The notes under the pieces: generated by a model
Databases searched by the model: none
Told to the model about the DNA's origin: nothing
What the model saw: the letters and a program-made list of their open reading frames with translations, nothing else
Assembly: GCF_024362695.1 (NCBI RefSeq)
Contig: NC_065421.1
Span: forward strand, 15,004,598-15,068,597
Direction: 5' to 3'
DNA from: Pectinophora gossypiella
Lineage: Eukaryota > Arthropoda > Insecta > Lepidoptera > Gelechiidae
DNA: 64,000 bases
Made by a program: the position numbers and the translations under genes
Shown here: positions 1 through 13,908 of the stretch, in pieces
How the letters are laid out: each line of letters opens with the position of its first letter
How positions within the stretch are numbered: the stretch's first letter is position 1

Positions 1-1560
1 CAGATATTGTGCCGTATAGTGACGAGGAAAAAGATAGGCACGATGGTTCCCACAGGGCGCCGCCGACGAGCGACGACAGAGGGGAAAGAAATTTAATCAG
101 GAGAGTGGCGATTAAACTCGATATGGGATCAAAGTTGTCCAGCGGAGCGCGGCTTGTCGATTCCTTTCACAAAGCGGACACTACCTTCTAAAGATAGCGC
201 GGTCCTCGCGTCGCGCGGCCGCTCCACCGCTCGCCACGCCTCACCGCGCCGCCACCCGCCGCGCGGCCGTGTGCGACCATGAGCAGGCTCGCCGCAGACT
301 GCGCCCACGACCACGCTTTGCTGCCTCGCCTCGCTCACTCGGCTGCGTTGCAGCTGCAGCCGATGTCATATCCGACTCTTCGGTGTAATACCCGCAACGA
401 GGGGGTGGTTGTACGATACGATCATCTTCGATTACTGTAATTGCGAAATCATTTTCTTCTCCTATCAAGGCGGTTCCTATTTTTTTTGGTTTAGTTATTA
501 TTGTGTTCGCCGGTGAGCCCACGAGGCATAAAATGAGAAGAGCCATTATGTTTACGCAGGCAGGACCATTTGGAAAGAACATAATAATAAAGAAATAATA
601 GTATTTTGAAGATGGCGGAGAGGGGGGTAATGAATGCGGTGTAGGCGCCGGCCGGCCGCGGCGCGTCACTGCTGCCATTACCGCGCCATTTGGAAGATTG
701 CATCGTCGAACCGCCTCGCCACATTAATCACGGTATCCTCGCCTCACGAAAGCACAAATATTTCATTCAATTCGAACGTCGTGCCGCGAGTTTTTATACC
801 GCGCTGTATCGCGGCGTGAGATCGCCGGGGACCGAAATAACCGCCGCCGGATGAAAGCCTGACAAATACGACGCCACTATTATTATGATGACGCCGGGCC
901 CGGGGGTCCGCAACTACAAACGCTCGTCCTTTCATTGTTGGCAAGTTTTGGAGGGGAATAGCTTCAAGAACCCTTGTAGAAATACGAAATCAATAAAATG
1001 GTTGTAGGCACTTTTTTGCCATTATAAATATGAATAGTAATTGTGGTGAGATGCCGAAGGCGTGTGAGATCACACGGTGCCCCAGCGGGCGCGCGGCGGC
1101 TGGTGGCGTGTGTGCTGTCACCTGACTGCTGCGACCACTTAGCAGCCCCCGCGCCGCACACCTCGCTTTAACTAAAACAAAACACCTCCGTCGCGTCGTC
1201 ACTTCCATGCTAACAGTCACCAAGTTGTAACTTTTCCCGCTGTGCATTCCAGTTTGCTCAAAGTGAGAAGTCGTTCAAACTAGAACTTAGAAATTATATT
1301 TACGTTTATTGCAGTAATGTAGGTTATTTATGTGACGTTAATAGCCACTTGTGTACAGAGCATTACCGAATGTGCGCCACTGAGCGCGACGCACTGTGAC
1401 GTCACAGCCCGCGCCTCTGTAACGACCTTAACACGCACCACATACATACTCCAGTTCTGTTTATGATTGTGGGTACTACAGAAGGTTTCATTAATTACGA
1501 CGGAGGCCATACTTGTGAAGAGGATCACAGTGGATGGTAGTCGTGGTAATAACGTTAGTA
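1..1560. other. Non-coding stretch, CpG-rich patches
   Basis: I see no supportable gene. GC- and CpG-rich patches (about 195-340, 640-700 and 1,070-1,200) alternate with AT-rich sequence. Open frames over the patches have no family resemblance, use non-ATG starts and overlap on both strands, as expected of GC-rich DNA with few stop codons. Confidence 0.5.
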
Positions 1561-2154
1561 TAGTCCGTTCAAGAATGATCTTCATAAAAGGTAAACAAAC
1601 ATGGCTGCCGATATTTTTTATCTGTGTCAAACTGCGTACTAGTGAAGTGCTGAATTGATTTTAGCTCAAGTTATTTTATCAAAATGAACTGACTCTCTTG
1701 GGTTGTTTGAATATTTTGTATGATAATATTAAAATATATATTGTATGTTTCTTTGTGGTTACACTAACTCACTTTGAAAGTCATTTTTTCTGCGCTTTTC
1801 GGCTTATTAAGTACAGTACACTCACTTAAGTTATTCACGGAACTGACTCGTTTTCCTGACCTGAATGAAATGTCTCATCACTAATCGTCAAATTGACAGC
1901 TAGCCACAGATTAACAAGAATTTATGATGTCAACTTTTTTGTGTGAGGTTTTGTTTGATTTTTGTTTTTACATGAAAAAATGTGTTTTTAATGATTATTT
2001 TACGTTAATTTCACATTGAGCTAAGAAATCATACATCTATTGAGTGCTACGGATGTTATTAGAAGAATACTTTGTGTAGTTTAGGTGAAATTCGAACATT
2101 CTTTGTAGTAACAGGTTTGTTTACCTTTTATGAAGATCATTTTTGAACGGACTA
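1561..2154. mobile_element. TA-flanked MITE, about 594 bp
   Basis: The ends are inverted repeats of about 42 bp. The left arm (1,561-1,602) begins TAGTCCGTTCAA and the right arm (about 2,112-2,154) ends TTGAACGGACTA, with a shared inner block around AAAAGGTAAACAAAC. A TA dinucleotide lies immediately outside each end, the target duplication typical of Tc1/mariner-type elements. There is no coding frame, so it is a non-autonomous element. Family assignment is an inference from the TA duplication only. Confidence 0.8.
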
Positions 2155-2887
2155 TAGTTACATAATACATTTTCGTATCAAGAGAGAACGTGCACTGTGG
2201 CTGGAACGGAGGTTACAAAAGTTTTACCCGGTGCTTGGACGGCTGCAGAGCGCATCGACAGTTTACTTTTGAATTACCCTATCGCTCATGTTTTGAGTCT
2301 AAACTTGGGCAATACCAAGCGTAAAGTATTCTTTCGACAATTTGTGTCTTGTTAATATAGGTAAACGAACGTGGCCATGTAGCTTCTAAGTAGGTTCGTA
2401 CATTAATGTATATGTAGGTATAGAATCGTGCAGGTTGCGTAGAGCAGTGAGTGATGGCGGAACGAACGCCGGCGGGCGGCGCGCGATTCGCCGCGGGGTC
2501 GCCGGCCGGCCGCCATACGACGCCGCTCCACAGCTCGCCTGCACTCCACTCCACGCTCGCACTAAATAAACGATACAACCACACTAACTGCGTACTTCGC
2601 TATCTTTTTGTTATTTCACGACAGTTGCGCGCTGTAACGTGAGCACATCTGGCGTCCGCACCACTGGATCCACTCGTACTCGGTTATAAGATCACATTGC
2701 AACTATGTAGTCATGCGTCTAAATTACTAAAGAGAAAGCCATCGAGCTACATCGTTCTAGTACAAATGAGACAAGAGCAAGATTTAAGAGATATGCTTTA
2801 TTTGTACCGGTCGATTGTGCGCAGACAATGTGATATTATTGGCGGCGGCGTGCGCGGAACAATAGGCAGATGCCCGCAGCTGATACC

Positions 2888-2918
<31 letters not shown>

Positions 2919-4945
2919 GGGCGCTGCTGCTGCTCGGGCGATCTGCGAGTGTTGCGGGGCCCGTGGTGCACAGGATGTGCTTCGCGCGGCACATGGTGCG
3001 CCAGAGGGACACAGGTGACGCCGCGCATATTTTTGAAAATTTTCAGGATATCTTTTAAATTATGATTTAAAACAACCAATTAATAATTATTCCCAGATTT
3101 TGAATCTACTCGTCTTATAGGTACAAATTCATCAAGTGCCGCGGCTCGAGTATATTCTGGTTGGAGCGCTCGGCGGTAAATTGCAAATTTCGTCGAAACT
3201 GACATAAAACGGACCGCGCCGCTCAGCAGGGACCCAGTTGCGGGACACAGTTCACGACCTGCAACATGCCTGCCTTCACTGCCTCCTCACTTAATATTAC
3301 TTATAACATTTAATTTGTACCTACTCGTACGTTCGTTAGGTATTTCATGAGTTTTGCGAACGACTCGGATATAATATAATCGGTCATCGAATGCAAACTA
3401 ATGTGTTATTGATTCCTTGGCGAGTTCCCACGTTCGTAGCACTCGAGTGGCGGATGGCGGCGCATCATCAGCACATGACGTGCGGGGTGCGGGGTGGATG
3501 CGGGGGTATGGGCGGCGGCGGCCCGGGAACAGTTCTACGAACAAGGAGAGGCGAGCGGCGACAAATGTGCGCAATAAATTGAGTTTAAGCCGCGACAGCC
3601 GGCGGCCGCGGCGGAGCGGCGCGGCGTGCCGCCGTCGCGCGAGCGCCCGTGCCGCCCGTAGGTACTACCCAACCTACTGCTACTCACTTATATCTCACAA
3701 TATCATGAAAGCCACATGTATAAAATTATCGATACGTCTCATTTGGCATTCTTATTTTTTACACGAAAAAGGAGGGTTATGTGTTTGACCGCTATGTATG
3801 TGTGTGTATGCACGTTTGTTCCAACCTAACTCTTCTAAACCACCTTTCAGAATGTAACAAATGAGGTGTTACTAGAAGCGTTTTGGTTATCCTGTTTATA
3901 TGCTATGTGACGTCACGCTAAATTCAATGTGGCGTCTAGAGTACATTCACACAACAACTACCAACAACAACACACAACAACTGAAGACATTTTTTTTCGA
4001 ATGGTATTGTATATTATACCTCTGGTATTGGCTATTAAATGAAAGGACTTAATTCGCACATTTTAAATATGTACATATCACTAGCTTCCACTTGTGGAAT
4101 TGATAATATAACTGCTCAGACTTGTTTCGGATAGGTTTATATTGTATTTAAAAACGTATCGGAAGCTATCCTAGTGTATGACACCCCAAAATCTAAAATC
4201 TATCTCTAAAAGTATGAAACAAGAAAATAGGTGTATTACTGTGAAATCATCCGAATAGTGATGTGTAGAAGATATATACTCGTGGTCGTAGGTATGCCAA
4301 TTTGTCGTAAGATTTTGCTAACCACGGCATACGATCACGACTGGATTATGGCGTTGACAGCGACTCCCTGGACGGCGATTCCGTGCTCGGGATATAGTTT
4401 TTAAACTAATATAATAACCAAACCAAACGGCAAATAAGTCGACACTAAATATCTGTGTGACGTATAGTTTTGATAAAATAAGTAGTGAAGTTGGTCGTCG
4501 GAATAGTGAGCCTGCAGTAGTTCTGACTGCGGGCTAAACATTGTTGACGTCGCCGAGGAGGGAGGGGCGGGGGGGGGGGGAGGCGACATAAACCCTAAGT
4601 ACGCCGGAGGTGATCTCCTCATAAAATGGTTTGTGACAACGACACTACAAGCGTGTTGTGTTCGCGTCGTAAACCCGCCCGCCACACTACTTCACGTCAC
4701 TGACACTATACCTGTGTCTAATGTCGGTTGTTGGAGATGTTCTTACGCGAGCGACCGCCGTCATTACAGCACTACAGGGCGGAGGTTTAGACATGACGGT
4801 TACAGGAATCGCATTTTCTATTTAATTTTGTACAAGTCTTTACCGCGATTAAATGTTCTAAAAACAGCTAGAAACTAAACTACCATAGGTAGTATAGAAA
4901 GATCAATTGTCACATTTGGGAGCCAATATAGAGTAGCGATGATTA
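2155..4945. other. Non-coding stretch with CpG-rich patches
   Basis: No gene can be supported. It contains GC-rich patches at 2,450-2,560, 2,845-3,010 and 3,460-3,665, a short trinucleotide (CCG) run at about 2,887-2,920, and an AACAAC-rich stretch at about 3,950-3,985. Open frames over the GC patches are low complexity and occur on both strands. Confidence 0.45.
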
Positions 4946-4947
4946 TA

Positions 4948-5052
4948 CAGGGTGTTATTGACATCATAACGAATACTGAAGGGGATGATTCAAACCATGA
5001 TAAATTTTGAGGAATGAATCAATGAATGAAGAATGTTAGTGATAACACCCTG
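4948..5052. mobile_element. Short TA-flanked MITE, 105 bp
   Basis: Termini are CAGGGTGTTAT at the left and its complement ATAACACCCTG at the right. TA lies directly outside both ends (4,946-4,947 and 5,053-5,054). The CAGGGTG terminus is shared with the 1.2-kb element at 24,233, which suggests related mariner-type transposases mobilised both. No coding capacity. Confidence 0.8.
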
Positions 5053-5136
5053 TACAATATAGAAGTAACGGTCCGCTAAAGCTGTGAGTTGCGATGCGGA
5101 CTACAGCACCGAGATAAACTGCGTAGCATCCGCCGT

Positions 5137-5268
5137 CCGTTGTCATCGGTCGCCTTCTGTGGCCGTCCGTCGCCTTCTGTGGCCGTCCGTCGCCTTCAGT
5201 GGCCGTCCGTCACCTTCTGTGGCTGTCCGACGCCTTCTGTGGCCGTCCGTCGCTTTCTGCGGCCGTCC
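5137..5268. repeat. 20-bp minisatellite
   Basis: About 6.5 tandem copies of a 20-bp unit close to CGCCTTCTGTGGCCGTCCGT, with single-base differences between copies. The repeat leaves all frames open, producing spurious reading frames on both strands; I do not regard it as coding. Confidence 0.85.
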
Positions 5269-5472
5269 CCCGTCCGCCCGCCGCGGGGCCCTACACGGAA
5301 CCTTTCTCAACAGCGCAGAGCGTATCATTTCAAACGAGAACACAAACCGCCTCCTGTGCTCACCTCTATGACTGTGCAATAGGAGCGAGTTTCCCGTGTA
5401 GACGGTTGACGACTGCAGAGCTCTGCTCACTACCCACCAATTACGAACATTTTACTAACGCATAACGTAAAA

Positions 5473-6056
5473 AAAGCGGCCAAGTGCGAGTCGAACTCGC
5501 CCCTGAAGGGTTCCGTAACACCAAGTAACATAATATAAAAGTTCTTGTAGTTGGTTGTAACTTTGATCGATGTTTTAATGTAAATTGCGGTTTACGATTT
5601 ATGACGTATTACAAAAAAACTACTAAATAAATCATAAAAAAAATGTATATCATATATTTTATAATTCTACATTACACATTTTACCACTTTGGAAGATTCT
5701 CTCGCACAAACTATTCAGTTTAGAGAAAAAATATATTAGAAACCTCAATATCATTTTTGAAGACCTATCCATAGATACCCCACACGGATGGGTCTGATGA
5801 AAAAAAAAACTTTTTTTAGTTCCAGTTCTAAGTATGGGCAACCCCCAAAATTTATTGCTTTTTTTGTATTTTTGTGTGAAAATATTAATGCTGTGAATCA
5901 CACAAGAAATTATGAACAGAATACATCTACTTACCAAATTTCAACAGTACAGCTCTTATAGTTTCGGAAAAAGTGGCTGTGACATACGGACGGACAGACG
6001 GACGAACGGACAGACCGTTTCCGTTTTTGCCATTTGGCTACGGAACCCTAAAAAGG
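5473..6056. mobile_element. Dispersed non-autonomous element, full-size copy
   Basis: The left end begins AAAGCGGCCAAGTGCGAG and soon reads AGGGTTCCGTA; the right end reads TACGGAACCCTAAAAAGG, so AGGGTTCCGTA is an inverted repeat near both ends. Near the right end is a GACGGACA-type microsatellite (about 5,985-6,020). An internally deleted, inverted relative lies at 20,890-20,982. Its class is not certain. No coding frame. Confidence 0.7.
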
Positions 6057-8276
6057 TTGCAATTATTAATATTTTAGTGTACAAGAAAGGCATGTTAAAA
6101 GTGGTCATCTGGTTGAACAATTAAATAGTTATTTAAATTCGGGCATGGAGTATGGAGACCTCTCGTTGGTTGTACCAAGTGGATAATACCTAAGTGTTGT
6201 GGCGCCACGTGAGGCGCCTGTAGAGGGCGCGGGCGGCGCCGCCAGCGGGGGCCACGTCGACTTTGTAACGTAATACAAACCTACCTGAAGGTCTACGTAC
6301 CTGTACTTACTCAAGTATAGTAGACAGTCAAAATAATGCATAACCGACAAAGTACCCCATAGGTCCAAGACATCATTACTCGTGTACCTATACGTACATC
6401 GCGGCTGATAAGCGCGGACGAGTTATTCCTATTCATCAGTATCGTAATAATAAGTTATGTTCACATAACCACAAAACAATAACAATTTATAACTGGAATT
6501 TGTATGACACACGCGCATGCGGCGGAGGCAGGACCGCCGGGGGAAGCGGGGGTCAAGGGAGCTCGCTCTACAGATTATAATTATAGAATTACAAAATACC
6601 CACCTAATTAGAAATAAACGAAATGTTTAATAAGATCTGTCAAAATAGTTTTACAAGCAAAAGACATCAACGCACGCATTCCGTTCACTGAATATAATGA
6701 AATCTTAATTATTTCAACACCGACCGTACAATCGGTCTAAAACCAATAAAACCAAATAATCCAGGTCGCTGCTGTCAACGGAGAATTATAGCTGAGTTAA
6801 ATACTTATAAGCAAATATTGTTTTTGTCGTACAAAAGGCGAACGAACGTGCGTAACTGCGTCTGTCGGTTATTTACTTGCTGTCAAGTATTTTTATAATG
6901 AGTGGAAATTGGTTCAGCTGGGCTGGTGTTTGCGCGTGTCCACGTCGACACACCTTACGTCGTGTACGCCATCTAACTACCTTCTACGTGAAGATATACT
7001 ATAGACATATTCAAATTATATTAACGGGTCTTGCTTGTTAGATGGAACGGCTGTGAGATTAAATAGACTAATAACTTAATCAAAAAAGTGTTATCTCTAA
7101 GTATAGGACAACAGGCGTGTGCAAGTAAATGGGTATAATCTCATTCCACGGACATCTTACTTATATACCTAAGTCTACGGTACGTACTTACTCTTTTTCA
7201 AATAACAATTCTGATACAGTTTTATGGTGCGTACGTAGGTAAGTACTTTAATTTTAATTCCATATTTACGAGGATTTTTACTGCCTCCGCGTTTCGGGTA
7301 GATCATATTGTTTTTATATCTGCGCATTCCCGTGGAGGCTGCCAGTTGAGCGGGTTTATGTCGTCGTAAATGTGGAGGCACGTGGTGCTGCCCGGCCGGG
7401 GGCGACGGCGCGGCTACGACGCTGGCGGCGGCTGGTTGCACTCGCCTGGACCGTAATTACAACTTCTGTGAAAGTTGTCGATGCGATAAAAAGCGGACAT
7501 TTAAGGTAAATGAGTGACAGTGCCGAGTATCGTGTGGCGTCCTTTCACCGGCGCGTCGTCGTATGATTGCTGCCGCAACTAGATTCAATCAGCCGGCGCT
7601 CGTGCGGACGCAACTCATGTCTAGAAGTGGGTTCACCTGGTCGCTGTCGACGGCGAGGGACGTGACGTCGGGCTACATTCTCTACCGCCTTTACTTCTTA
7701 GGTAAATCTTTGCTCATGTCTTTGATATTTCCATAACCGGCATGCACCAGAGTAACATGTCTAATGCAGGTACTGATGTAATGAATGATACATCCAGCGT
7801 AAAACAACTTTGTCATAATGAATTTTGTTTATTCAGTCAAGTTATTATTATTTTATCGCATTGCGAGACGTTATTGTTTATTTGTATGCGCGCGGTGACA
7901 CGGCGCGGGCGGCGCGGGCGGCCGACACTGCGTGTGCGCGCCCGCCTCTACATCCACCACCTACTTCTCTCCTCTGCTATATTTATATCATACTAGGTAT
8001 TCATATCAACATAAAGTTTTCCAACCGAATGTCATTACCAAAACGACTGATATATGTATAAGGCAATCTTACACCTGCCCCCGCGGTACAGCTGCCTACG
8101 CAACAAATACTATCTACGTAGATAAACATCGTACGCCTATTGGTCCTAGCAAACGGCACGGTTGCTCTGCCGCGGAGGGCTGTTCTACATAAGTGTATAA
8201 TTTACCTAGCAACATTCTATCAAAGAACAGATTTTAGAACAGGATTACCTACAACAAGATGGTATTACTAATGAGG
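6057..8276. other. Non-coding stretch
   Basis: No gene or clear repeat is supported. There are small CpG-rich patches (6,190-6,260, 6,500-6,560, 7,380-7,440) in AT-rich sequence. Confidence 0.45.
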
Positions 8277-8524
8277 GGCTCTCCAGACGACGTTCCCCAC
8301 AAACAATATAATGTAGATGGCGTTGTACAGATTTAACGTGATAATTACCTATTTTCTCATCGCTCGGGTACATCATTAATTCAAAAATACAATGTAATGG
8401 CAGAAGCATAATTATATAAAAATAATTGATGCTTAATATTTGGATCACATTACGTGTGTTATAGAATTATGTTGCTACTTAGGTACTTTTATTACTTCTT
8501 TTAATTTTAATCAGAATAATAATG
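8277..8524 (+). repeat. Dispersed repeat, partial copy of the 13.5-kb element
   Basis: This stretch aligns over its whole length with 13,532-13,755. Shared blocks include ACGTTCCCCACA, TTAACGTGATAATTACCTAT, AATGTAATGGCAGAA and AGAATTATGTTGCTAC. The copy stops just before the THAP-like coding remnant carried by the other copy, so it is a truncated or internally deleted relative. Confidence 0.8.
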
Positions 8525-11500
8525 GGTAAAAACGAATACAAGAGCCAGCCCTGCCCGCCCTGTTCGGAGCAGCAGCGCGCGGCGCCGTGTTGCACAAAAC
8601 ATCAAAGAGTCAGTGCACGTTATATCTCGAGACCGTACGGAATTGATTATATCTCGGTAAAGGCCAGTAACAGGAGGCTGGAAAGGTTTAAACGAATTCT
8701 TACGAACAGGGCCGGTGGTTTACGAGCTTCGGAGAATGTTTTAATTGTGTTCGAGCCGGTCACGAAGGCGGGCGGCCGCCGCCGCGGTCGGCGGGCAGCC
8801 GCTGCGGTCGGCGTGCCGTCAGCGCTGAGGTCGGCGGGCGGCCGCCGCATCATGCGGCTTTCACAAACACCGCATTATGTATTTAGGTACACTGGAATAC
8901 ATATTTATACAAGTATAGGCGTCGACGCTGCTCGACTATGCACATTCTTTAGTAGTCGCACACATACCATCAAAATAAATTAGGCAAATTCCGTGATGTT
9001 TGCGCGCGGCCCCGGGCGAGCCGCCGCCGCACCGCGGTGAGTGCCGGCCCGCGCCATCCAGCGTGTCGGCCGCGGAGGTCGCCTGCTCTGTGCAACACAT
9101 TATCTTAGCAACATTTATATTTCCTATGAAAGCATTGTTATTTCGTGTATTATTATTATGTATATTTTCGTGTTTTTTATTGTGTATTAGGTTCAGTTAT
9201 AAATAATAGTTGCAGTTATAGTTGCACAAAAAAATACTCCCTAACTTCTAAGATACGAGCAGAGCATGTTTAATTATGTTCGCAAATAAATAATTTGAAT
9301 TTGAATTCGTGTCGGTAATATGAATTCACAGGATAAGTAAACTCTGCTTGAGATAATGCAGACAATACTCGCACCCTTAGTGTATTATTGAATCTGAATA
9401 CATGTTCTGTTATAATATGCAAGAGCCCCTTGTAAGTTAATGAATCTCACGGTGTTATATTTGCGAGCGCATAACGCACAGCCAGGCGTTGCGCGTTGTG
9501 TAGCGCGGGGCGGGCGGGCGTCATGGCGCGCACAGACGTCGCCGGTTCCCACGGCGCGGCGGCGGTGACCACCAGCTCACCATAACAGCGCCGCTTCTGA
9601 GACACAAATACCTAAATGTGTGTACTGTGTAGTGTTCCCGGCAGCAGGCGGCACCGCGCCATGCACGACATGTGGCCTCACGTGGGGAAACTCGTTTCGC
9701 ACTCGGCTACACCAACTGAAACCTTATTTATAACGGCACAGAGGTTACATTCCCACAATATCCGAGCCCGCTAGATAATCTGAGACACTATCTAGGTAAA
9801 ATGCCTCCATTCCAGTTGCGCAAACCGACCATCGCCGCCATCAGTTTTTGTACGATTTCCATCGCCAGACAACCTCGCCTCTATAATCGATTGACTTTTT
9901 TCGCGAAACGAGTAAAAACCGCTCAGCCTTCGAAAAAGGCTGTGGTTCCGTTAAAAAATCGGGGTCGTTCGAGTGCCGGCATGACATAGTGCGGCGCAAC
10001 TGTAAACTAAATACATAACGAGACAGTTCCGCAAGTCCCCCAGCCGCCGACGAGCTGCAGTGCAGAGGTAGCTCTGGTTGTAATGTAGGATACTCTGCGA
10101 CAAGTTTATCTGTTATGCTGAAAGCAGATACAGATTCTTCTGAACCGTATGTGCTGTCAACAAAAACTTGGATGTCACTGTGTGTCCTGTGGAAAATTCT
10201 TTTTTTTTTTTAATAAAACAAAATGTCAGCTTTATACGTTTTGTTTTCTGACCATTCAAATAATCAGTATTTTTCAAAGCACATCAGAATGTGCTTGCAG
10301 CTTTACAGCTCTACAGTCCCCCGCAACCGCCTGACTTAGCCAAATTGGAAATCGAATGAAACTGCCGCGCTGTTGACTATGAAATATCTTATTTTGTATC
10401 GAGGTTATAATTGTTGTGACCTACTACACTACGGTGCGTTCCTGCCGTTTAGATATTACACAACTAGAAGATAATGTGAGGACGTCGGTATCGCTGGCGG
10501 ATCTTCACGGCGGGCTCGTAACGGTGTTCACATTTCACGCCGTATCGTCAATCTGCACGCTGTGCTATCTTAGTTTTATGCTTTCATACATAATTGCAGC
10601 TGGCAGCCACGCCGCCGGCTGACAGCCATTGTAATACTGATGATTTGCGATCATACCATGTCCGAGTTAATCACTTTGCAATATCTTGCGATTAGGACGA
10701 ACCAACCATACAGACATGCGAGAGGAGACGTTGGGTGCCGCGCTCGCGCGCCGCTGCACCTATCGTGTGCCGCGGAGTTGTCTCTCTTTACTAATACTTA
10801 TTTAACAACAGCGGCACTACAGGAGTACGTACGTAATTTGTACCGTATGAAAGACAATTGAAATAATTATAAATGAGTTTTGCTAGGCTGCGCGGTCACT
10901 GCCTCCACTACTGCAGCTCTCATTCTGAACGATTACTTATTTATTTCTTAAAACACAATTTATAAGAGATTGCGCCTTTGGTCTTGAAAAGGCATTTCTT
11001 GATTGATTCAATTACAACAAATAGAATGATCTTTTACACACAACTGATAATCCAACTTCTCAGTCACACTTACACTATCTATCTATATATTAATAAACGC
11101 ATAGATCGCGCTTGGATTGTATCGTGTTCACATTTTGTCTGTAATTGATCGCAACTTAATGATAGCTCTCCCCCCGACCCACACAAAAGAAAGCGTACAA
11201 TACAGTTTTAATCACGATCGCACATTTAACAATAACATTTGTCGGCGAGCAAGCCGGGGGCGGCGCGCTGCCGCCGGCAGCGGGGGCGGCGCCGAACCAT
11301 TTCACCGTTTTATGGCACTCTTCATAATGCACCTTGGACATAAAAATGGTCTACATCATCACATTAATGCAACTCGTATATTTCAGCTCGGCTCGGCCCG
11401 GCGGCACGGGTGTGAACAGACCTCGCACAGATGGCGCGCTGCGTCGCTGATAGTTTTTGTCCGCGTTTTTGTGGAGCGAGTGCGTGTCCTGCGGGAGAGT

Positions 11501-13524
11501 GGAGGAGGGCGGCTCACAGTGTGCGCTATTTCCACGTCGCGTGGCTCGCTCGCACCCACGCCGCGCGCCGGCTGCGCGAGCGAGAGCGCCGCCTGCGTGC
11601 GGGAATGCCGTCCGCTCCCACTCCAAATAAAGTACGATAAGCGAACCGGGAGCGGCCGGCACTCGCGGGACCTGCTCCGAGACGCGGACATTATATACTC
11701 TAGGAAGGGACTAAGGTAAAGAGGACATTATTAAAATTGCTGAGATCACTGAAAATTATTTGTAAACAGAGCAGTTTCAGTAACTAACTTTTTTCAGACA
11801 TCTTAAAAATTGATAATCTTTTTCAGATTTTGTTGAACACTGGAATGTTTAACATTTTCCAGTGCATTGAACATTTGAGTGACCAGCTTTCAGCGTCTGC
11901 CGCTCCGGCGGACACACGAGTTGTCATTCGGTGACGATCAATAAGTAATATGTAAGGGACGTACAGCGGGCGGTTCCAACGATTATTTGTTTTTCGATAT
12001 AACGTCAGCTTTGATATCGATTGAAGTCATATGCCCCGCTTCTACTTGGCAGCAGTCGGGTAGAATATCAAGCATATGGTCAAATCACATGTGTGTGAAT
12101 TACCTACATGTAAAATCACAAAAAATACTTGTAAGTACTGTGAGATTCGGTAGTTGCTGGTGAGTACTGATTAAATCTTAAAGATATGAAAGTACCTAGT
12201 TCAGTAGTTTCTAACGGCCATGAGATCACGAGGTGTTCATCAGCTGTCGTTGGTGTTAACATTGTTCCCGGTACTTGGCGCTGCATGAGCACTCCGCTTA
12301 CATTGCAAATTGCTGCAAAATGTTCTCTTGGAGAAAGTTAGCCACCTGCCTCCTCGCCGGGCAGGTATATTGATCTTTTGCCAATGACGTGCTCGACCGG
12401 ACATATCATATTATCATGTAATATTTTACATCAAAATTTTGGTTTTCATGACTAACTTCTTTCAACGGAGTTCTTCTTATAATAATGACGCAAACATCTA
12501 CGTAACGACTCGAGTAAACTCGAGTTGGTCACCAGGTACCTCCGTTAGCAAAATACCCGATTATAACAGGCCTTATAATTCGTTTAATCTAGACCGGTAC
12601 ACACTCTTGACCGTTTCCAATATTCCTTGACTCACGCTCTTCTATTATTAAAATGAACCGTCAGCCTCTATTCTTCACACAAAGACATCAACGAGATCAT
12701 TGTTGTTGTTCCATAATATTATATTATTAAAGTAATTTTGGGCGGGGTGTCGGACGGCGCGTCACAGAACTTACAAACGCGACGGACGTTGCTGGGACAG
12801 GAGCCGCTGTATTATGTATGTACATAAACAACACTAAAATAAATGACGTCGACGGCGACGCAATCACCTTATGACTGTTTTCACCAACAAGCATCCAGGG
12901 AACAATAGCAGAATTTGTTTTCAGCGTAATCCGTTCAGAAAATCGATTACAACTACCTAATTAGGGAACTCTTTTAACTTATCCAGGCTGTAGGTACCCA
13001 CTCGGAGCTTACTACGAGGCGGTGTTGGTGAAACGAACGGTTAACACATTATGGTAGATTTTATCAATAAGTTATATTATTATTATAGATAGCTCGTAGA
13101 TATTCTGGTATACAATGATTACCGGAGGATATTAGAAGCACTGCACTAGTGTGGACGTGTGTGGCGCTTGTGTGCACTGACGATTGAGCGAGACGCACTC
13201 GCTGGCACGAGGGACTTTTCCGTCGGCGTTCTCCAAAAACACTACAGGTGGCGTTGTTAAGTTTTTTCTTCGTTTAAACTTCTAATTCCATGGATAACAG
13301 ACATATGCATCTATTATCTTTGTTTTTTAACTGAATTGCGAATGTTTAAAAAGGTTGACATCTTTCTTTACTTTCGATATTATGTCGCCATTCAATTTTA
13401 TCGCTACAATAATTCGCTATTTGATAATATCAAATCAAAACTGCGTTACACCTTCTAGTGCGCCATTATTCTGTAGTCGGGTTCTAGTTTTTAAATTTAT
13501 ATTTTATTTTTACTTCAATAAGAT
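8525..13524. other. Non-coding stretch with CpG islands
   Basis: No gene is supported. CpG-rich islands lie at 8,745-8,860, 9,000-9,080, 9,480-9,600 and, largest, 11,240-11,690. The last ends at a CTAAG/GTAAAG sequence (about 11,711-11,721) that could be a 5' splice site of a non-coding first exon; this is speculative. About 9,285-9,306 (AATAAATAATTTGAATTTGAA) resembles the 3' tail of a retroposon. A short stretch at 12,675-12,722 resembles 20,645-20,700. Confidence 0.4.
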
Positions 13525-13908
13525 ACTTTCCAGGGTACGTTCCCCACAAGTATCATAGATGGTGCTGTTCAGTTTTAACGTGATAATTACCTATTTTCTC
13601 ATTACTCGGGTACATAATTATTCGAAAAACAATGTAATGGCAGAAACATATAAAAATAATTGTTGCTCGATATTTGAATCACAGTATGTAAGTATCTGTA
13701 GAATTATGTTGCTACCTATATTCTTTTCTTTATTTTGATCAGAAAAAAAATGGATGGAAAATGTTGTGCCCGGGTGTAGTACAAAGGGTCTTCATTTTAT
13801 AACCAAAACCAAAGATATGTCTATTTTTCATGAAATTAGAATGTTAAACGAAGGAAAATCTGTACAGCGCCATCTATATTGATATTGAGGAACGTAGCCT
13901 GGAAAGTC
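13525..13908 (+). mobile_element. Inverted-repeat element with a THAP-like coding remnant
   Basis: The ends are imperfect inverted repeats of about 45 bp: ACTTTCCAGG then TACGTTCC at the left and GGAACGTAGCCTGGAAAGT at the right, each with an AGATGGCGCTGT-like inner block. Between them, after an ATG at 13,750, a frame-disrupted sequence reads like the start of a THAP zinc finger (Cys, Pro-Gly-Cys, then Phe-His-Glu). THAP domains sit at the N-terminus of P-element-type transposases, so this may be an internally deleted P-like element; no clear 8-bp target duplication is visible, so that is tentative. Confidence 0.5.

Noticed and set aside
5084..5465. Four overlapping frames around the 20-bp minisatellite
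   Set aside because: They exist because the repeat lacks stops in several phases; the encoded repeats differ by phase with no sign of selection on one.
5480..5510. tRNA-like B-box (GAGTCGAACTC) near 5,490
   Set aside because: No matching A box or cloverleaf could be drawn; it is part of the left end of a dispersed element.
11117..11719. 200-residue plus-strand frame over the 11.3-11.7 kb CpG island
   Set aside because: No recognisable domain, similar-length frames on the opposite strand, and a start in AT-rich non-coding sequence. It could at best be a non-coding first exon.
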